Assembly (NCBI GenBank): GCA_937897325.1
Contig: CALCOY010000025.1
Location: forward strand, 1-64,000
Length of the DNA stretch: 64,000 bases
Origin: an uncultured Shimia sp.
GTDB lineage: Bacteria > Pseudomonadota > Alphaproteobacteria > Rhodobacterales > Rhodobacteraceae
Direction of reading: 5' to 3'
Both the position numbers and the translations under genes were made by a program. Shown one piece after another: positions 54,122 to 63,377 of this stretch (its first letter is position 1; each line of letters begins with the position of its first letter). Under the pieces are notes generated by a model that was given only the letters and a program-made list of their open reading frames with translations, ran no database searches and was not told where the DNA came from.

Positions 54122-54847
54122 TCAATCATAGACGCCGCCCTTTTCGACCTTTTTCGAAAACTCTGTCTCACCACCCGTCGCGAGGGTCTTGGCCTGTTCG
54201 ACCCAATTGTCCCGGCTGACCCGGCCCTTGAAGCCTTCAAGGTTTTGATCAACCCAGGACACCTCATCTGTCCCCCAGCTTGCGACCTGGTCGAAGTGGT
54301 AAAAGCCCATCGAATGAAGAAGGCCTTCGAGTTTTGGCCCAACACCCTTGATCTGTTTAAGATCATCCGGCTCACCTTCGCGCGCCTCCGTCAATGTCGC
54401 GGGTTTCGTACCGGGTCCTTCGGATGCCGCAGGCGCGGCTGCCGTCTCGCCCTCGTATTTCCACTCGCCTTTGCGTTCTGCCAGCTCCTCTTCGCCCTTC
54501 AATGACGTTGAGGGCTTGATCTCCATCGCGGGTTCTTCAGCAGAGGCAGAAGCCTCTGCGGCGGGTTCTGGCGCATGCGATGGATCAGGCGCTGCAACCG
54601 CCGCCGTTTCTGTTTCGGCCGCCCGCGTTTGTGTTTCCCCAACCTGCGACAAGGGCGGCAGAGCCTTACACAAGAACCGGATCAAAAGCGCGGTCGAAAA
54701 CGCAAACACCAAAATTCCGATAAAGGCCCCTTGCAGGAACGTGTATCCCCCTAAAACCCACAGCAGTGCCGCCGCGAACAAACCCCCGGCGAATGCCACA
54801 CCTGTGCAAGACAGCGCGCATCCAAAGCTTCCCTGATTGTTGTTCAT
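54122..54847 (-). CDS. membrane-anchored helix-hairpin-helix protein (NuoE tail paralogue)
   Basis: A 241-residue protein: two N-terminal hydrophobic segments (about residues 10-62), a low-complexity A/E/P linker (about 70-155), then a helix-hairpin-helix domain (about 160-225) with [39 protein letters not shown] and FKGRVSRDNWVEQAKTL. That domain is near-identical in plan to the tail of the neighbouring NuoE. No DNA-binding function is implied; GVGPK motifs in such HhH domains also mediate protein contacts. Nothing else is known. Confidence 0.82.
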   Translation of the reverse strand: MNNNQGSFGCALSCTGVAFAGGLFAAALLWVLGGYTFLQGAFIGILVFAFSTALLIRFLCKALPPLSQVGETQTRAAETETAAVAAPDPSHAPEPAAEASASAEEPAMEIKPSTSLKGEEELAERKGEWKYEGETAAAPAASEGPGTKPATLTEAREGEPDDLKQIKGVGPKLEGLLHSMGFYHFDQVASWGTDEVSWVDQNLEGFKGRVSRDNWVEQAKTLATGGETEFSKKVEKGGVYD

Positions 54848-54923
54848 TGCTGTGCCTCTCCCATGTCAAAGTCAGTCATTGCCAGAGTGATAACGCGTTT
54901 TTGCGTCCTTTGGGAGTGTCTGT

Positions 54924-56024
54924 TTATTCGTCTTCCGAAAGCGCCTTTGCCTGCGCGACCCATTCATCGCGACTGACACGGCCCCTGAAGCCTTCCAGGT
55001 TCTCATCGACCCAGCTGACCTCTTTCTCAGTCCAGGCGGCGATCTGATCAAAGTGGAAAAAACCAAGGCCGTACAACAGTTCTTCCAGCTTTGGCCCCAC
55101 CCCCTTGATCCGCTTGAGATCATCCGGGGCTCCGGCGCGCGCGGTCTCCAAAGACGGGGGCCTTGTGCCGACCTCTGCGACAGGTGCGGGTTTGCCCTTC
55201 GCATTGACAGTGCCAGGGACATTCCTGCGCTCCGTCAAACCTACGCCGCGCGGCGCCTTGTCGTTGTTGGAGGGCCCGACCAGATCATCCCGCACCGGGG
55301 CGCGGTCCTTCGATCCCTTGGCGCGCCATGGGGTGATCAGCGGCAGCTCAGTTCCGTCGATCCGTTTGACCGTATCATTGATATCATTGGCCAGTTGGAC
55401 GCTCGCGTTGAACTGGGTATGCCCGCTTTCGATATCGGTCAGACTTGTCAATCCATGCCGCGGCTCCGAAGCGAACCGGCCATTCTGCGGGCCCGGTGTC
55501 GGCACATTGCCTTTGGCAAGTTCATCAATGATTTCACGCAGGCGTTTGGCTGTAAGATCCTCGTAGTAGTCCTTGCCGATCTGCGCCATAGGCGCGTTAG
55601 AGCAGGCCCCAAGGCATTCGACCTCTTCCCAACTGAATTTACCATCCTCTGACAGCTCATGCGGGCGTCTGGCGATGCGATCCTCGCAGACCGCCACCAG
55701 ATCCTCCGCCCCGCAGATCATGCATGAAGTCGTACCGCATACCTGAATATGTGCAACGGAGCCAACGGGTTGAAGCTGAAACATGAAGTAGAATGAGGCC
55801 ACCTCGAGCGCCCGAATGTACGCCATACCCAGCATATCCGCGACTGTCTCGATTGCCGGGCGGGACAGCCATCCCTCCTGCTCTTGCGCGCGCCACAAAA
55901 GCGGAATGATGGCCGAGGCTTGCCGCCCTTCCGGGTACTTCGTAATCTGTGCCTCTGCCCAAGCCTGATTGGCGGAGGTGAAGGCGAAGCTTTCGGGCTG
56001 TTCTGCGTGAAGTCGGCGGAGCAT
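54924..56024 (-). CDS. nuoE: NADH-quinone oxidoreductase subunit E with C-terminal HhH domain
   Basis: A 366-residue fusion. Residues 1-165 are NuoE with the N1a 2Fe-2S ligands Cys96, Cys101, Cys137 and Cys141 ([22 protein letters not shown]). A linker rich in Asp, Asn and Lys follows, and residues about 300-366 form an HhH domain ([36 protein letters not shown]). E. coli NuoE is about 166 residues, so the tail is an addition. The ATG at 56024 sits in a TAATG overlap with the previous stop; a GTG at 56033 is less likely. Confidence 0.95.
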   Translation of the reverse strand: MLRRLHAEQPESFAFTSANQAWAEAQITKYPEGRQASAIIPLLWRAQEQEGWLSRPAIETVADMLGMAYIRALEVASFYFMFQLQPVGSVAHIQVCGTTSCMICGAEDLVAVCEDRIARRPHELSEDGKFSWEEVECLGACSNAPMAQIGKDYYEDLTAKRLREIIDELAKGNVPTPGPQNGRFASEPRHGLTSLTDIESGHTQFNASVQLANDINDTVKRIDGTELPLITPWRAKGSKDRAPVRDDLVGPSNNDKAPRGVGLTERRNVPGTVNAKGKPAPVAEVGTRPPSLETARAGAPDDLKRIKGVGPKLEELLYGLGFFHFDQIAAWTEKEVSWVDENLEGFRGRVSRDEWVAQAKALSEDE

Positions 56025-56476
56025 TATACGCACCCCTTTCCGTTGAATTTTATGAAGACTTGACCGGATTCAGTTTCTTCCAGCTCCAAAATGCCTTCAT
56101 TGGCCATATGAACGTGCGTCAAGTTGTAAAGCAGGTTTATCCGGCCGTGCTCAAACCATTCGTCCCGTTCGGCCGCGGTCGCTGTCCGTTTCAACGGTCC
56201 AGGATGGAGAAATCTGTAAGGTCGAACGGAGTCTTCGAATCCCGCATATGTCAACTCGCAGCCACGCTGCCTAAATACACCTTCGACGATCTTTTGGATA
56301 TGTTGACCACCCGGTGTCGCCGCCATCTCAGCTGGCATCTTAGCTGCTAACTCTCTGATATCGACAGATCTGGACGGTTGATTTGCGTCCCTGCCTTGCG
56401 CGGTTGAGAGGGTCGTTGACGCGCAGAAACACAGCGCTGTCACCAAAAAACGGACCACCACTGACAGAGGTATCAT
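56024..56476 (-). CDS. exported hypothetical protein between nuoD and nuoE, 150 aa
   Basis: Not recognised. N-terminal signal peptide ([23 protein letters not shown]), then a mature domain with [14 protein letters not shown] and two cysteines late in the chain, ending [10 protein letters not shown]. The frame is open further upstream to 56584; the ATG at 56476 overlaps the previous stop by ATGA. Coupled to nuoE, so possibly a periplasmic partner of complex I assembly. Confidence 0.65.
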   Translation of the reverse strand: MIPLSVVVRFLVTALCFCASTTLSTAQGRDANQPSRSVDIRELAAKMPAEMAATPGGQHIQKIVEGVFRQRGCELTYAGFEDSVRPYRFLHPGPLKRTATAAERDEWFEHGRINLLYNLTHVHMANEGILELEETESGQVFIKFNGKGCV

Positions 56477-56814
56477 TGCACGACAATCGCCTGCGACCGA
56501 TCCGCTGTGCGGTTGTTTGTCCAAAGGCGCGGCTCTGCTTCGCAGGTGCCTCCGTTTGGACAGACGACAGGCGGCTGGTAGCACGGCGAAGCAATGTCGC
56601 CCTGCCAGAATCGCGGCGATTGGCAGTCTCCGGGCGCGGCCAATTCCGGCAGACCCCGTTCTTCTCGCTCCACTTCTTTCCAGAACTCAGCCAGTTCTTT
56701 GATTGCAAGATTTCTTTCGACCTCGGCCAATTGGGGGTCGGAGCGGATCTCAAAGATCCAGAATGCGCCGCCCAGAACGGCCACAATACCGAGACCTGCG
56801 ATCAGTTTCTTCAT
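56473..56814 (-). CDS. exported/membrane-anchored hypothetical protein, 113 aa
   Basis: Not recognised. A hydrophobic N-terminal segment ([17 protein letters not shown], residues 5-21) acts as signal or anchor, followed by a charged helix and a cysteine-containing C-terminal half ([29 protein letters not shown]) with four cysteines that could form two disulfides. Coupled to nuoD by an ATGA overlap and to the next ORF by ATGA. Confidence 0.68.
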   Translation of the reverse strand: MKKLIAGLGIVAVLGGAFWIFEIRSDPQLAEVERNLAIKELAEFWKEVEREERGLPELAAPGDCQSPRFWQGDIASPCYQPPVVCPNGGTCEAEPRLWTNNRTADRSQAIVVQ

Positions 56815-58034
56815 CGGTCAATCTCTCCAAACACCACATCCATCGTCCCGATGATCGCCGCCACATCGGCCAGTTGATGCCCTTTCGACAGATAATCCAT
56901 CGCTTGGAGATGCAAGAACCCTGGCGCGCGGAGTTTGGCGCGGTAGGGTTTGTTCGTGCCATCTGCCACCAGATAAACGCCGAACTCGCCTTTCGGTGCC
57001 TCGACGGCAGCGTAAACCTCACCTTCGGGCACATGGAAGCCTTCGGTGTAAAGTTTGAAGTGGTGGATCAGCGCTTCCATCGACTGTTTCATGTCCTTGC
57101 GCGACGGCGGGGTGATCTTGCCACGCGCCAAAACATCACCCTGACCTTCGGGCGCACGGAGTTTCTCGACCGCCTGCTGGATGATGTAGACCGATTGGCG
57201 CATCTCCTCCATACGGACCAGATAACGATCATAGCAATCGCCGTTCTTGCCAACGGGGATCTTAAAGTCGAATTCGTCGTAACACTCGTAAGGCTGCGCA
57301 CGCCGCAAATCCCAGGCGAGCCCTGATCCCCGCACCATGACGCCCGAGAACCCATATTCGAGGATATCTTCCTCGGTCACGATCCCGATATCGGCATTGC
57401 GCTGTTTGAAGATACGGTTTTCTGTCAGCAGACCGTCCACATCGACCATGAAACCGGTCAGGAACTTCTCGGCCCATGCCTCGATATCATCAAGCAGGCC
57501 CGCCGGCAGATCCTGATGCACGCCACCGGGACGGAAGTAAGCTGCATGCAGCCGCGCCCCACAGGTGCGTTCGTAGAAGATCATCAGTTCTTCACGCTCT
57601 TCAAAACCCCAAAGCGGCGGGGTTAGCGCGCCGACATCCATCGCCTGCGTCGTGATGTTCAGTAGGTGGTTTAGGACCCGCCCGATCTCGCAGAACAGAA
57701 CCCTGATCAGGGATGCGCGGCGCGGCACCTCGACGCCCGTCAGCTTTTCGATGGCAAGACACCAGGCATGTTCCTGGTTCATCGGAGCCACATAGTCGAG
57801 CCGATCGAAGTAAGGCAGGTTTTGCAGATATGTCCTGCTTTCCATCAACTTCTCAGTGCCGCGATGCAGCAAACCGATATGCGGATCGCAGCGTTCGACA
57901 ATCTCTCCATCGAGCTCAAGCACAAGCCGCAAAACACCATGTGCCGCAGGATGTTGCGGGCCGAAGTTGATGTTGAAATTCCGGATCTTCTGCTCGCCCG
58001 TCAGAGCATCATTGAAATTGGAGCCGTCCATCAT
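56811..58034 (-). CDS. nuoD: NADH-quinone oxidoreductase subunit D
   Basis: A 407-residue quinone-site subunit (49-kDa homologue). [48 protein letters not shown] and the C-terminal [15 protein letters not shown] are diagnostic. The ATG at 58034 overlaps the previous ORF stop by ATGA; the longer frame to 58052 is not needed. Confidence 0.98.
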   Translation of the reverse strand: MMDGSNFNDALTGEQKIRNFNINFGPQHPAAHGVLRLVLELDGEIVERCDPHIGLLHRGTEKLMESRTYLQNLPYFDRLDYVAPMNQEHAWCLAIEKLTGVEVPRRASLIRVLFCEIGRVLNHLLNITTQAMDVGALTPPLWGFEEREELMIFYERTCGARLHAAYFRPGGVHQDLPAGLLDDIEAWAEKFLTGFMVDVDGLLTENRIFKQRNADIGIVTEEDILEYGFSGVMVRGSGLAWDLRRAQPYECYDEFDFKIPVGKNGDCYDRYLVRMEEMRQSVYIIQQAVEKLRAPEGQGDVLARGKITPPSRKDMKQSMEALIHHFKLYTEGFHVPEGEVYAAVEAPKGEFGVYLVADGTNKPYRAKLRAPGFLHLQAMDYLSKGHQLADVAAIIGTMDVVFGEIDR

Positions 58035-58228
58035 GTCTGATCTCCCGACCATGGGCTAAGTGCCAACAACCAAACTGCAGCCACCACAAAGGCAACACTC
58101 GGCACCAAGGGCAGAACTGCCAACCATCTTGAAATGCCGATACGCGGCAAGGTGACCCAAAGGCCCACGGATGCAAGGATAAGTGCCGCAAGCAACGCCA
58201 GTGACGGCAGACCGAGACTGAAGGTCAT
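58031..58228 (-). CDS. small membrane protein C of nuoC-nuoD interval, 65 aa
   Basis: A 65-residue protein with two hydrophobic segments ([22 protein letters not shown] and [24 protein letters not shown]) joined by a short loop. The start at 58228 lies in a TGATG overlap with the previous 57-residue ORF, and its stop overlaps nuoD by ATGA. Third of three consecutive tiny membrane proteins between nuoC and nuoD; no homologue is recognised. Confidence 0.72.
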   Translation of the reverse strand: MTFSLGLPSLALLAALILASVGLWVTLPRIGISRWLAVLPLVPSVAFVVAAVWLLALSPWSGDQT

Positions 58229-58401
58229 CACCGCTTCTCCATATCCTGTAGCCGTAGCGCAATCATCCACAGGAGGATCACCAGACCCAACGGGATAACA
58301 CAAAGTGCAGCCCACATCTTATTGATCCCGAAATGCGGCAGGATCTTCACCATCGGGATGATCGTCGCGATCACCAGCGCGAGCCAGATAAGACCCTGCA
58401 T
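58228..58401 (-). CDS. small membrane protein B of nuoC-nuoD interval, 57 aa
   Basis: A 57-residue ORF beginning [20 protein letters not shown]. Two hydrophobic segments (residues 4-17 and about 30-48, GLVILLWMI) and a basic tail (LRLQDMEKR). The start overlaps the previous 95-residue ORF by TGATG and the stop overlaps the next start by TGATG. The doubly coupled position indicates real translation. Function unknown. Confidence 0.68.
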   Translation of the reverse strand: MQGLIWLALVIATIIPMVKILPHFGINKMWAALCVIPLGLVILLWMIALRLQDMEKR

Positions 58402-58688
58402 CAGGCAGCCTCCCGCGTAAGCAGCCGCCGCGCCACGCCCTGCACGATCAGGCAGACCAAGGCGCAGGCGACACCGTCCATCGCAACTTGCCGGGCCACC
58501 GTCATCTCATCCGTGATAAAGCGAAACGGCAATAGCAACATGATGCCCGCGCCCAACACCGCTGCCACCCCAAAGGCCCACCAATACCGACGGAACAGCA
58601 CACCAATGCCCGCGCCGATCACGAAAAGCACTGGGAACAGCATCAGCGCAAGCAGGCTGACAAAGGTCATGAGCGCCGCGTCGATCAC
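58401..58688 (-). CDS. small membrane protein A of nuoC-nuoD interval, 95 aa
   Basis: A 95-residue protein with three hydrophobic segments: [38 protein letters not shown] and [20 protein letters not shown]. Coupled to nuoC at its 5' end (ATGA-type overlap with the nuoC stop) and to the 57-residue ORF by TGATG at its 3' end. Not recognised as a named family. Confidence 0.72.
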   Translation of the reverse strand: MIDAALMTFVSLLALMLFPVLFVIGAGIGVLFRRYWWAFGVAAVLGAGIMLLLPFRFITDEMTVARQVAMDGVACALVCLIVQGVARRLLTREAA

Positions 58689-59293
58689 TTGGTATCGGCC
58701 TCCTTTTCGTCACCCGGCAGAATGTAGTCAGCCCCTTCCCAGGGACTCATGAAGTCAAACTGCCGGTACTCCTGCACCAGGCTGACGGGTTCATAGACGA
58801 CGCGCTTTTGCGCTTCGTCGTAGCGTACCTCGGTGTAGCCTGTCGTCGGAAAGTCCTTGCGGAGCGGATACCCGCGAAAGCCATAATCCGTGAGAATCCG
58901 CCGCAGATCCGGATGCCCTGAAAAGAGGATCCCGAACATGTCGAACACCTCACGTTCGAACCAATTCGCGGAAGGATGCATGGGCGTGATCGATTGCACC
59001 ATCTGATCCTCACGCACAGCCAAGCGCAGGCGGATCCGGTGATTCTGATACATGCTGAGCAAATGATAGACGACGTCGAACCGCCGCGCCCGCCCGATGT
59101 GATCCACACCCGTGATGTCGACAAGGGACGAAAACCGGCACGTGGCATCCTTCTTCAGAAACTCCACCAGCCCCGCAATACTGGCAGGAGCTACATCCAT
59201 AGTGAGTTCGTCAAAGGCGACTGACCACTTCAGGATGCAATCCGGCCGCTTCGCCTCGATGTAGTCGCCGAGTTCTCGCAGGGCTTCGGTCAT
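58685..59293 (-). CDS. nuoC: NADH-quinone oxidoreductase subunit C
   Basis: A 202-residue subunit of the quinone module. The conserved [40 protein letters not shown] is complete. The frame extends upstream to 59485, but the ATG at 59293 matches relatives. It is a separate gene from nuoD, unlike the fused nuoCD of E. coli. Confidence 0.98.
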   Translation of the reverse strand: MTEALRELGDYIEAKRPDCILKWSVAFDELTMDVAPASIAGLVEFLKKDATCRFSSLVDITGVDHIGRARRFDVVYHLLSMYQNHRIRLRLAVREDQMVQSITPMHPSANWFEREVFDMFGILFSGHPDLRRILTDYGFRGYPLRKDFPTTGYTEVRYDEAQKRVVYEPVSLVQEYRQFDFMSPWEGADYILPGDEKEADTK

Positions 59294-59318
59294 GGCGTGG
59301 TCCCTTTGCACCCGCAGT

Positions 59319-60208
<890 letters not shown>

Positions 60209-60270
60209 GAGAAGGCTCCTTTCGGCTGCGCGGCCCCAAAACTTGAGGACTTACGCTGTTGGCTGACATT

Positions 60271-60299
60271 GATGTACGCCGCACACCCCTAAGGGTCAA
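60271..60299 (-). promoter_or_regulatory. predicted promoter of the nuo operon
   Basis: On the minus strand TTGACC (60299-60294), a 17-bp spacer and TACATC (60276-60271). Transcription would start near 60264, giving a leader of about 55 nt before the nuoA start. Confidence 0.5.
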
Positions 60300-60361
60300 T
60301 GAAGCTGCCGGAAACAGATAGCTGTTTTTTCGGGTGATTTCGACGCAGGATCACCCTGCTC

Positions 60362-61069
60362 TTACTCCAAAACGGCGATCTTTACGCCTCCCCAAAGGGC
60401 CTTAGCATACTTTTGACTGATTTGCCGCTGGCCCGCCCAATCAAATCCAGTACCGTTAAGCGACATATGAAATCCGTGGACGGCCTTTCTCGTTTCTTCA
60501 AGCAACCACTTTTCATCGCCGTGCTGAGCAGGCGATACCGTGCCAGCCTTTTCAGCGCGCGTTTGAAGCAGTGGATGCGCCAGCTTGTCCCGATAGTTGC
60601 GGAACCGCTGCAATCTGGCGCTCTCCGAGATCACTCGAATACGCCGTATCGTGAACCGCAACCGGGCCAAAGATCGCTTTGCGTCTCTGGCCGCCCATTG
60701 GGGATATCGCTTTCCATATTGGTTGTAACCCCTGACGAAGACGAATGGACCAACGTCGCCTGGACAAGCCAAAGCAGCCACCGTTCTCAAGCTGTATCCA
60801 TCCATATCAACGTCGTCCCAAAACGCACACGTTCTGAAGACTTTATAGTGAAGCAAGGCCCTTTGAAAATCGTGAAACGCATGGCCTGCGTAAGATCTAG
60901 GTATCTGTTCCGATAGCACGTCCGAGTAATTGACCATCTGGTTGCTTTCATGAGTCAGATCATGTGAAACAACATCGTCAACCAACCTTTGTGTCCGCTC
61001 CTTTGCCATCTCGTAGCGGTCGTGTGGGGATAGCGCTTCAATGCGCTTCATCGATTGATTTTTGTGCAT
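60362..61069 (-). CDS. HEPN-like (AbiU2-type) protein
   Basis: A 235-residue soluble protein. The region DFQRALLHYKVFRTCAFWDD followed by RFRNYRDKLAH resembles the AbiU2 group of HEPN domains; the motif R160-D-K-L-A-H165 fits the R-x4-6-H ribonuclease signature of the HEPN superfamily. AbiU2-like proteins occur in phage-defence and toxin contexts, but no antitoxin or nuclease partner gene is adjacent. Start could be the ATG at 61051. It lies upstream of nuoA on the same strand. Confidence 0.55.
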   Translation of the reverse strand: MHKNQSMKRIEALSPHDRYEMAKERTQRLVDDVVSHDLTHESNQMVNYSDVLSEQIPRSYAGHAFHDFQRALLHYKVFRTCAFWDDVDMDGYSLRTVAALACPGDVGPFVFVRGYNQYGKRYPQWAARDAKRSLARLRFTIRRIRVISESARLQRFRNYRDKLAHPLLQTRAEKAGTVSPAQHGDEKWLLEETRKAVHGFHMSLNGTGFDWAGQRQISQKYAKALWGGVKIAVLE

Positions 61070-61070
61070 G

Positions 61071-61971
61071 TCACGTGCGAAAAAATAAAGCGTTCAACTT
61101 GATGAACCAAGTCGCGCGTAGGTTGTCAATAAATTCGCACCTTCGGCCAAAATGCCCCGCCATAAACGCCCGCGCCCTTGGATCCTTGGCGGCCGTCAAC
61201 ATCTGTTCGGTCAGGCCGATCTCGCGGAGCGCCCCAAGATGCAAATAGGCGACCCGGTCCGCAATGCGGCGCGCCTCCATCATCGAATAGGTGATCACTA
61301 AAATGGACATCCGTTGTTTGAGTTACACCGGCAATTCCTCAATCTGCGCCGTTGCGATAGGGTCAATGGAACCTGCTGGTTCGTCCATCAGCAACACCTC
61401 CGCCTCGTTCGCAAGTGCACGAAAAATGCAAATTCGCTGCTGCTACCCGCCCGAAATGTCGTGGCCCGATTTTCTGGGCAGCACGTCCTTCACCTCGTCC
61501 CAAAGCCACGCCTGACGCAGGGCTTTTTCGACGTGATCGGCCAACGCCTTGCGCCGTCGGACAAGGCCATGAATGCGGGGGTCATAGGCCACATTTTCAA
61601 AGATCGTCTTGACGAAAGGATCGGGCTTTTGCGCGACCCAGCCAAAGCGCCGACGGTGCATCGGCACGTCGATATCAGCCCCGTGAATGTCGACACCATT
61701 CATCAGGATTGTCCCGCTGATCTGCACGCCGCGTGTCATCGTGCATTCCGTTCAGGCATTTCGACACCGTGGATTTACCAGACCCGGATGGACCAATAAA
61801 CGCCAGGATCTTGATCGGTTATAGATCAAAGCTGACGTCTCGCAGGGCCTGCTTTTCACCGTACCGCAAGCTCAGATGCCGAACGCTCGCCACCGGTGCA
61901 GCATTGCAGCATTCCGAAGCGATCTCAGCCCCGTCAAACCCTTCCCTGTCGAACATCTCGATGCTCCGCAT
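61071..61971 (-). pseudogene. pstB-like phosphate ABC transporter ATPase pseudogene
   Basis: The whole PstB sequence can be followed with interruptions. From the ATG at 61971 it reads through SVRHLSLRYGEKQALRDVSF to a TAA, then LAFIGPSGSGKST (Walker A) and KCLNGMHDD. After a frameshift comes VQISGTILMNGVDIHG and VAQKPDPFVKTIFENVAYDP. A TAG follows DISGG, then [23 protein letters not shown] to a TAA, and finally SILVITYSMMEARRIADRVAYL. Three stops and at least one frameshift make it non-functional. No pstSCA genes are adjacent. Confidence 0.9.
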
Positions 61972-62077
61972 TTATCTTCGCAAAGGATCGTACACCCCAA
62001 TTCACCCGGCATGACTTGGATCAAAGGGCTGTTAGACTTCATGAAAAATTCATAGAATTGTCAAGGCACGGCGCCGA

Positions 62078-62863
62078 CTAACCCATCCAAGGGGCCTTGG
62101 TCTTGGCAAAGAATGCATCGATGCCAGCCTTCGCCTCGTCGGTTTCCCACCGTTCTTTGAGGGCCGCTATGGTGATGCCGATCGTCTCTTCATCAATCTT
62201 TGTACCCAGCGACCGGCACAACGCTTTGGCAGACGCGACCGCCCCGGGAGCCGCACTTAGATACGGCGCGACCTCTGCCTCGACCGCTTCGGCCAAATCA
62301 TCGGTCGGCAGTGCGCGGGCCAGAAGCCCCAGATCAACCGCTTCGGCTGCATCGAACATGCGGCCCGAGAAAAACACCCGCCGCGCACGCCCCTCGCCCA
62401 TTCGGGCAATGACATAAGGCCCAATCGTTGCCGGGATGATACCAAGCCGTACCTCGGTCAGACCCATCTTCAGGTGATCCGCCCCCAGGGCCGTGTCGCA
62501 CACGCTCGCCATGCCGACGCCGCCCCCAAAGGCGTTGCCCTGCAGCGCCCCAATCAGGGGTTTGGGCATGGTGTTGAGCGCCTGCAGCATATAGGCGAGT
62601 TTGCTCGCCTCAAGCGCACGGGTTTCGGGATCCGCCTCCATCTGTTCGCGCATCCAGCCCAGATCACCGCCCGCACAAAAGCTCTTGCCAGCGCCCGTCA
62701 GCACGACGACCCGGACCGCCTTGTCGGCACCCAGAAGCCAGGCGGCTTTGGTCAGTTCCGCGAGCATCTGCGCGCTCATCGCGTTGTGCTTGTCCGGTCG
62801 GTTAAGCATTAGCGTCGCAACGCCCCGCCCGTCGACATTGATATCTATCGTTTCAAAGTTCAT
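62078..62863 (-). CDS. enoyl-CoA hydratase/isomerase-family protein (probable methylglutaconyl-CoA hydratase)
   Basis: A 261-residue crotonase. Oxyanion-hole segments GKSFCAGGDLGWMREQ and ALQGNAFGGGVGMASVCD are present, with EVRLGIIPATIGPYVI following. Its position at the end of a run with HMG-CoA lyase suggests methylglutaconyl-CoA hydratase of leucine degradation (LiuC), inferred from context. The 11-nt overlap with the upstream membrane-protein gene indicates co-transcription. Confidence 0.9.
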   Translation of the reverse strand: MNFETIDINVDGRGVATLMLNRPDKHNAMSAQMLAELTKAAWLLGADKAVRVVVLTGAGKSFCAGGDLGWMREQMEADPETRALEASKLAYMLQALNTMPKPLIGALQGNAFGGGVGMASVCDTALGADHLKMGLTEVRLGIIPATIGPYVIARMGEGRARRVFFSGRMFDAAEAVDLGLLARALPTDDLAEAVEAEVAPYLSAAPGAVASAKALCRSLGTKIDEETIGITIAALKERWETDEAKAGIDAFFAKTKAPWMG

Positions 62864-63377
62864 CCCGTCTCACCCCCGGCACTTCGCCCCCTGCCCGAAG
62901 CCAATCGTCCAAGATCCAGACCATCCGGTCGCAAAACCAGACCTTTGGTACCATTGTCATCGCCATCCCGAACAGCGTCCAGTCCCACCAGAGAAAGACC
63001 AGTCCAATGATCATGACGACCGCCCCCGGCAAGCTCAGCCAGGTGAGCACATGCACCATGCGCTGATGATGGTCCGGCAGATCATGGCGATGGTCGATCC
63101 AGACCCTTTCACCAAAGACCGCGCGGCTCATCCAGGATTTGAAATCATGCGGCTCCGGAAAGACACGCGGGTTCAGCCAGATCCAGAGGAGCGCAAGCGC
63201 TGTCAGAGGCAATGCCCACCAGCCGAACCAGACGCGGCTCCAGATGGCGAGGACAAGTAGCGGCAGACAGGTCCACAATCGCGTCAGCCCAGATAGCGGG
63301 TTTGCGTGACGCCTCCAGACCGAATCGTTCATTGCAAAAGCGCGCTCGGCCAGGTTGTAGACGTCAACCTGGGTCAT
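62853..63377 (-). CDS. DUF6653-like membrane protein
   Basis: A 174-residue protein with four hydrophobic segments: LWTCLPLLVLAIWSRVW, WALPLTALALLWIWLNP, LTWLSLPGAVVMIIGLVFLWW and WTLFGMAMTMVPKVWF. The cytoplasmic loops contain WIDHRHDLPDHHQRM and the end has VWFCDRMVWILDDW. It matches my recollection of the DUF6653 family. It lies between the HMG-CoA lyase and enoyl-CoA hydratase genes and overlaps both, so is probably part of the leucine operon. Confidence 0.75.
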   Translation of the reverse strand: MTQVDVYNLAERAFAMNDSVWRRHANPLSGLTRLWTCLPLLVLAIWSRVWFGWWALPLTALALLWIWLNPRVFPEPHDFKSWMSRAVFGERVWIDHRHDLPDHHQRMVHVLTWLSLPGAVVMIIGLVFLWWDWTLFGMAMTMVPKVWFCDRMVWILDDWLRAGGEVPGVRRDEL

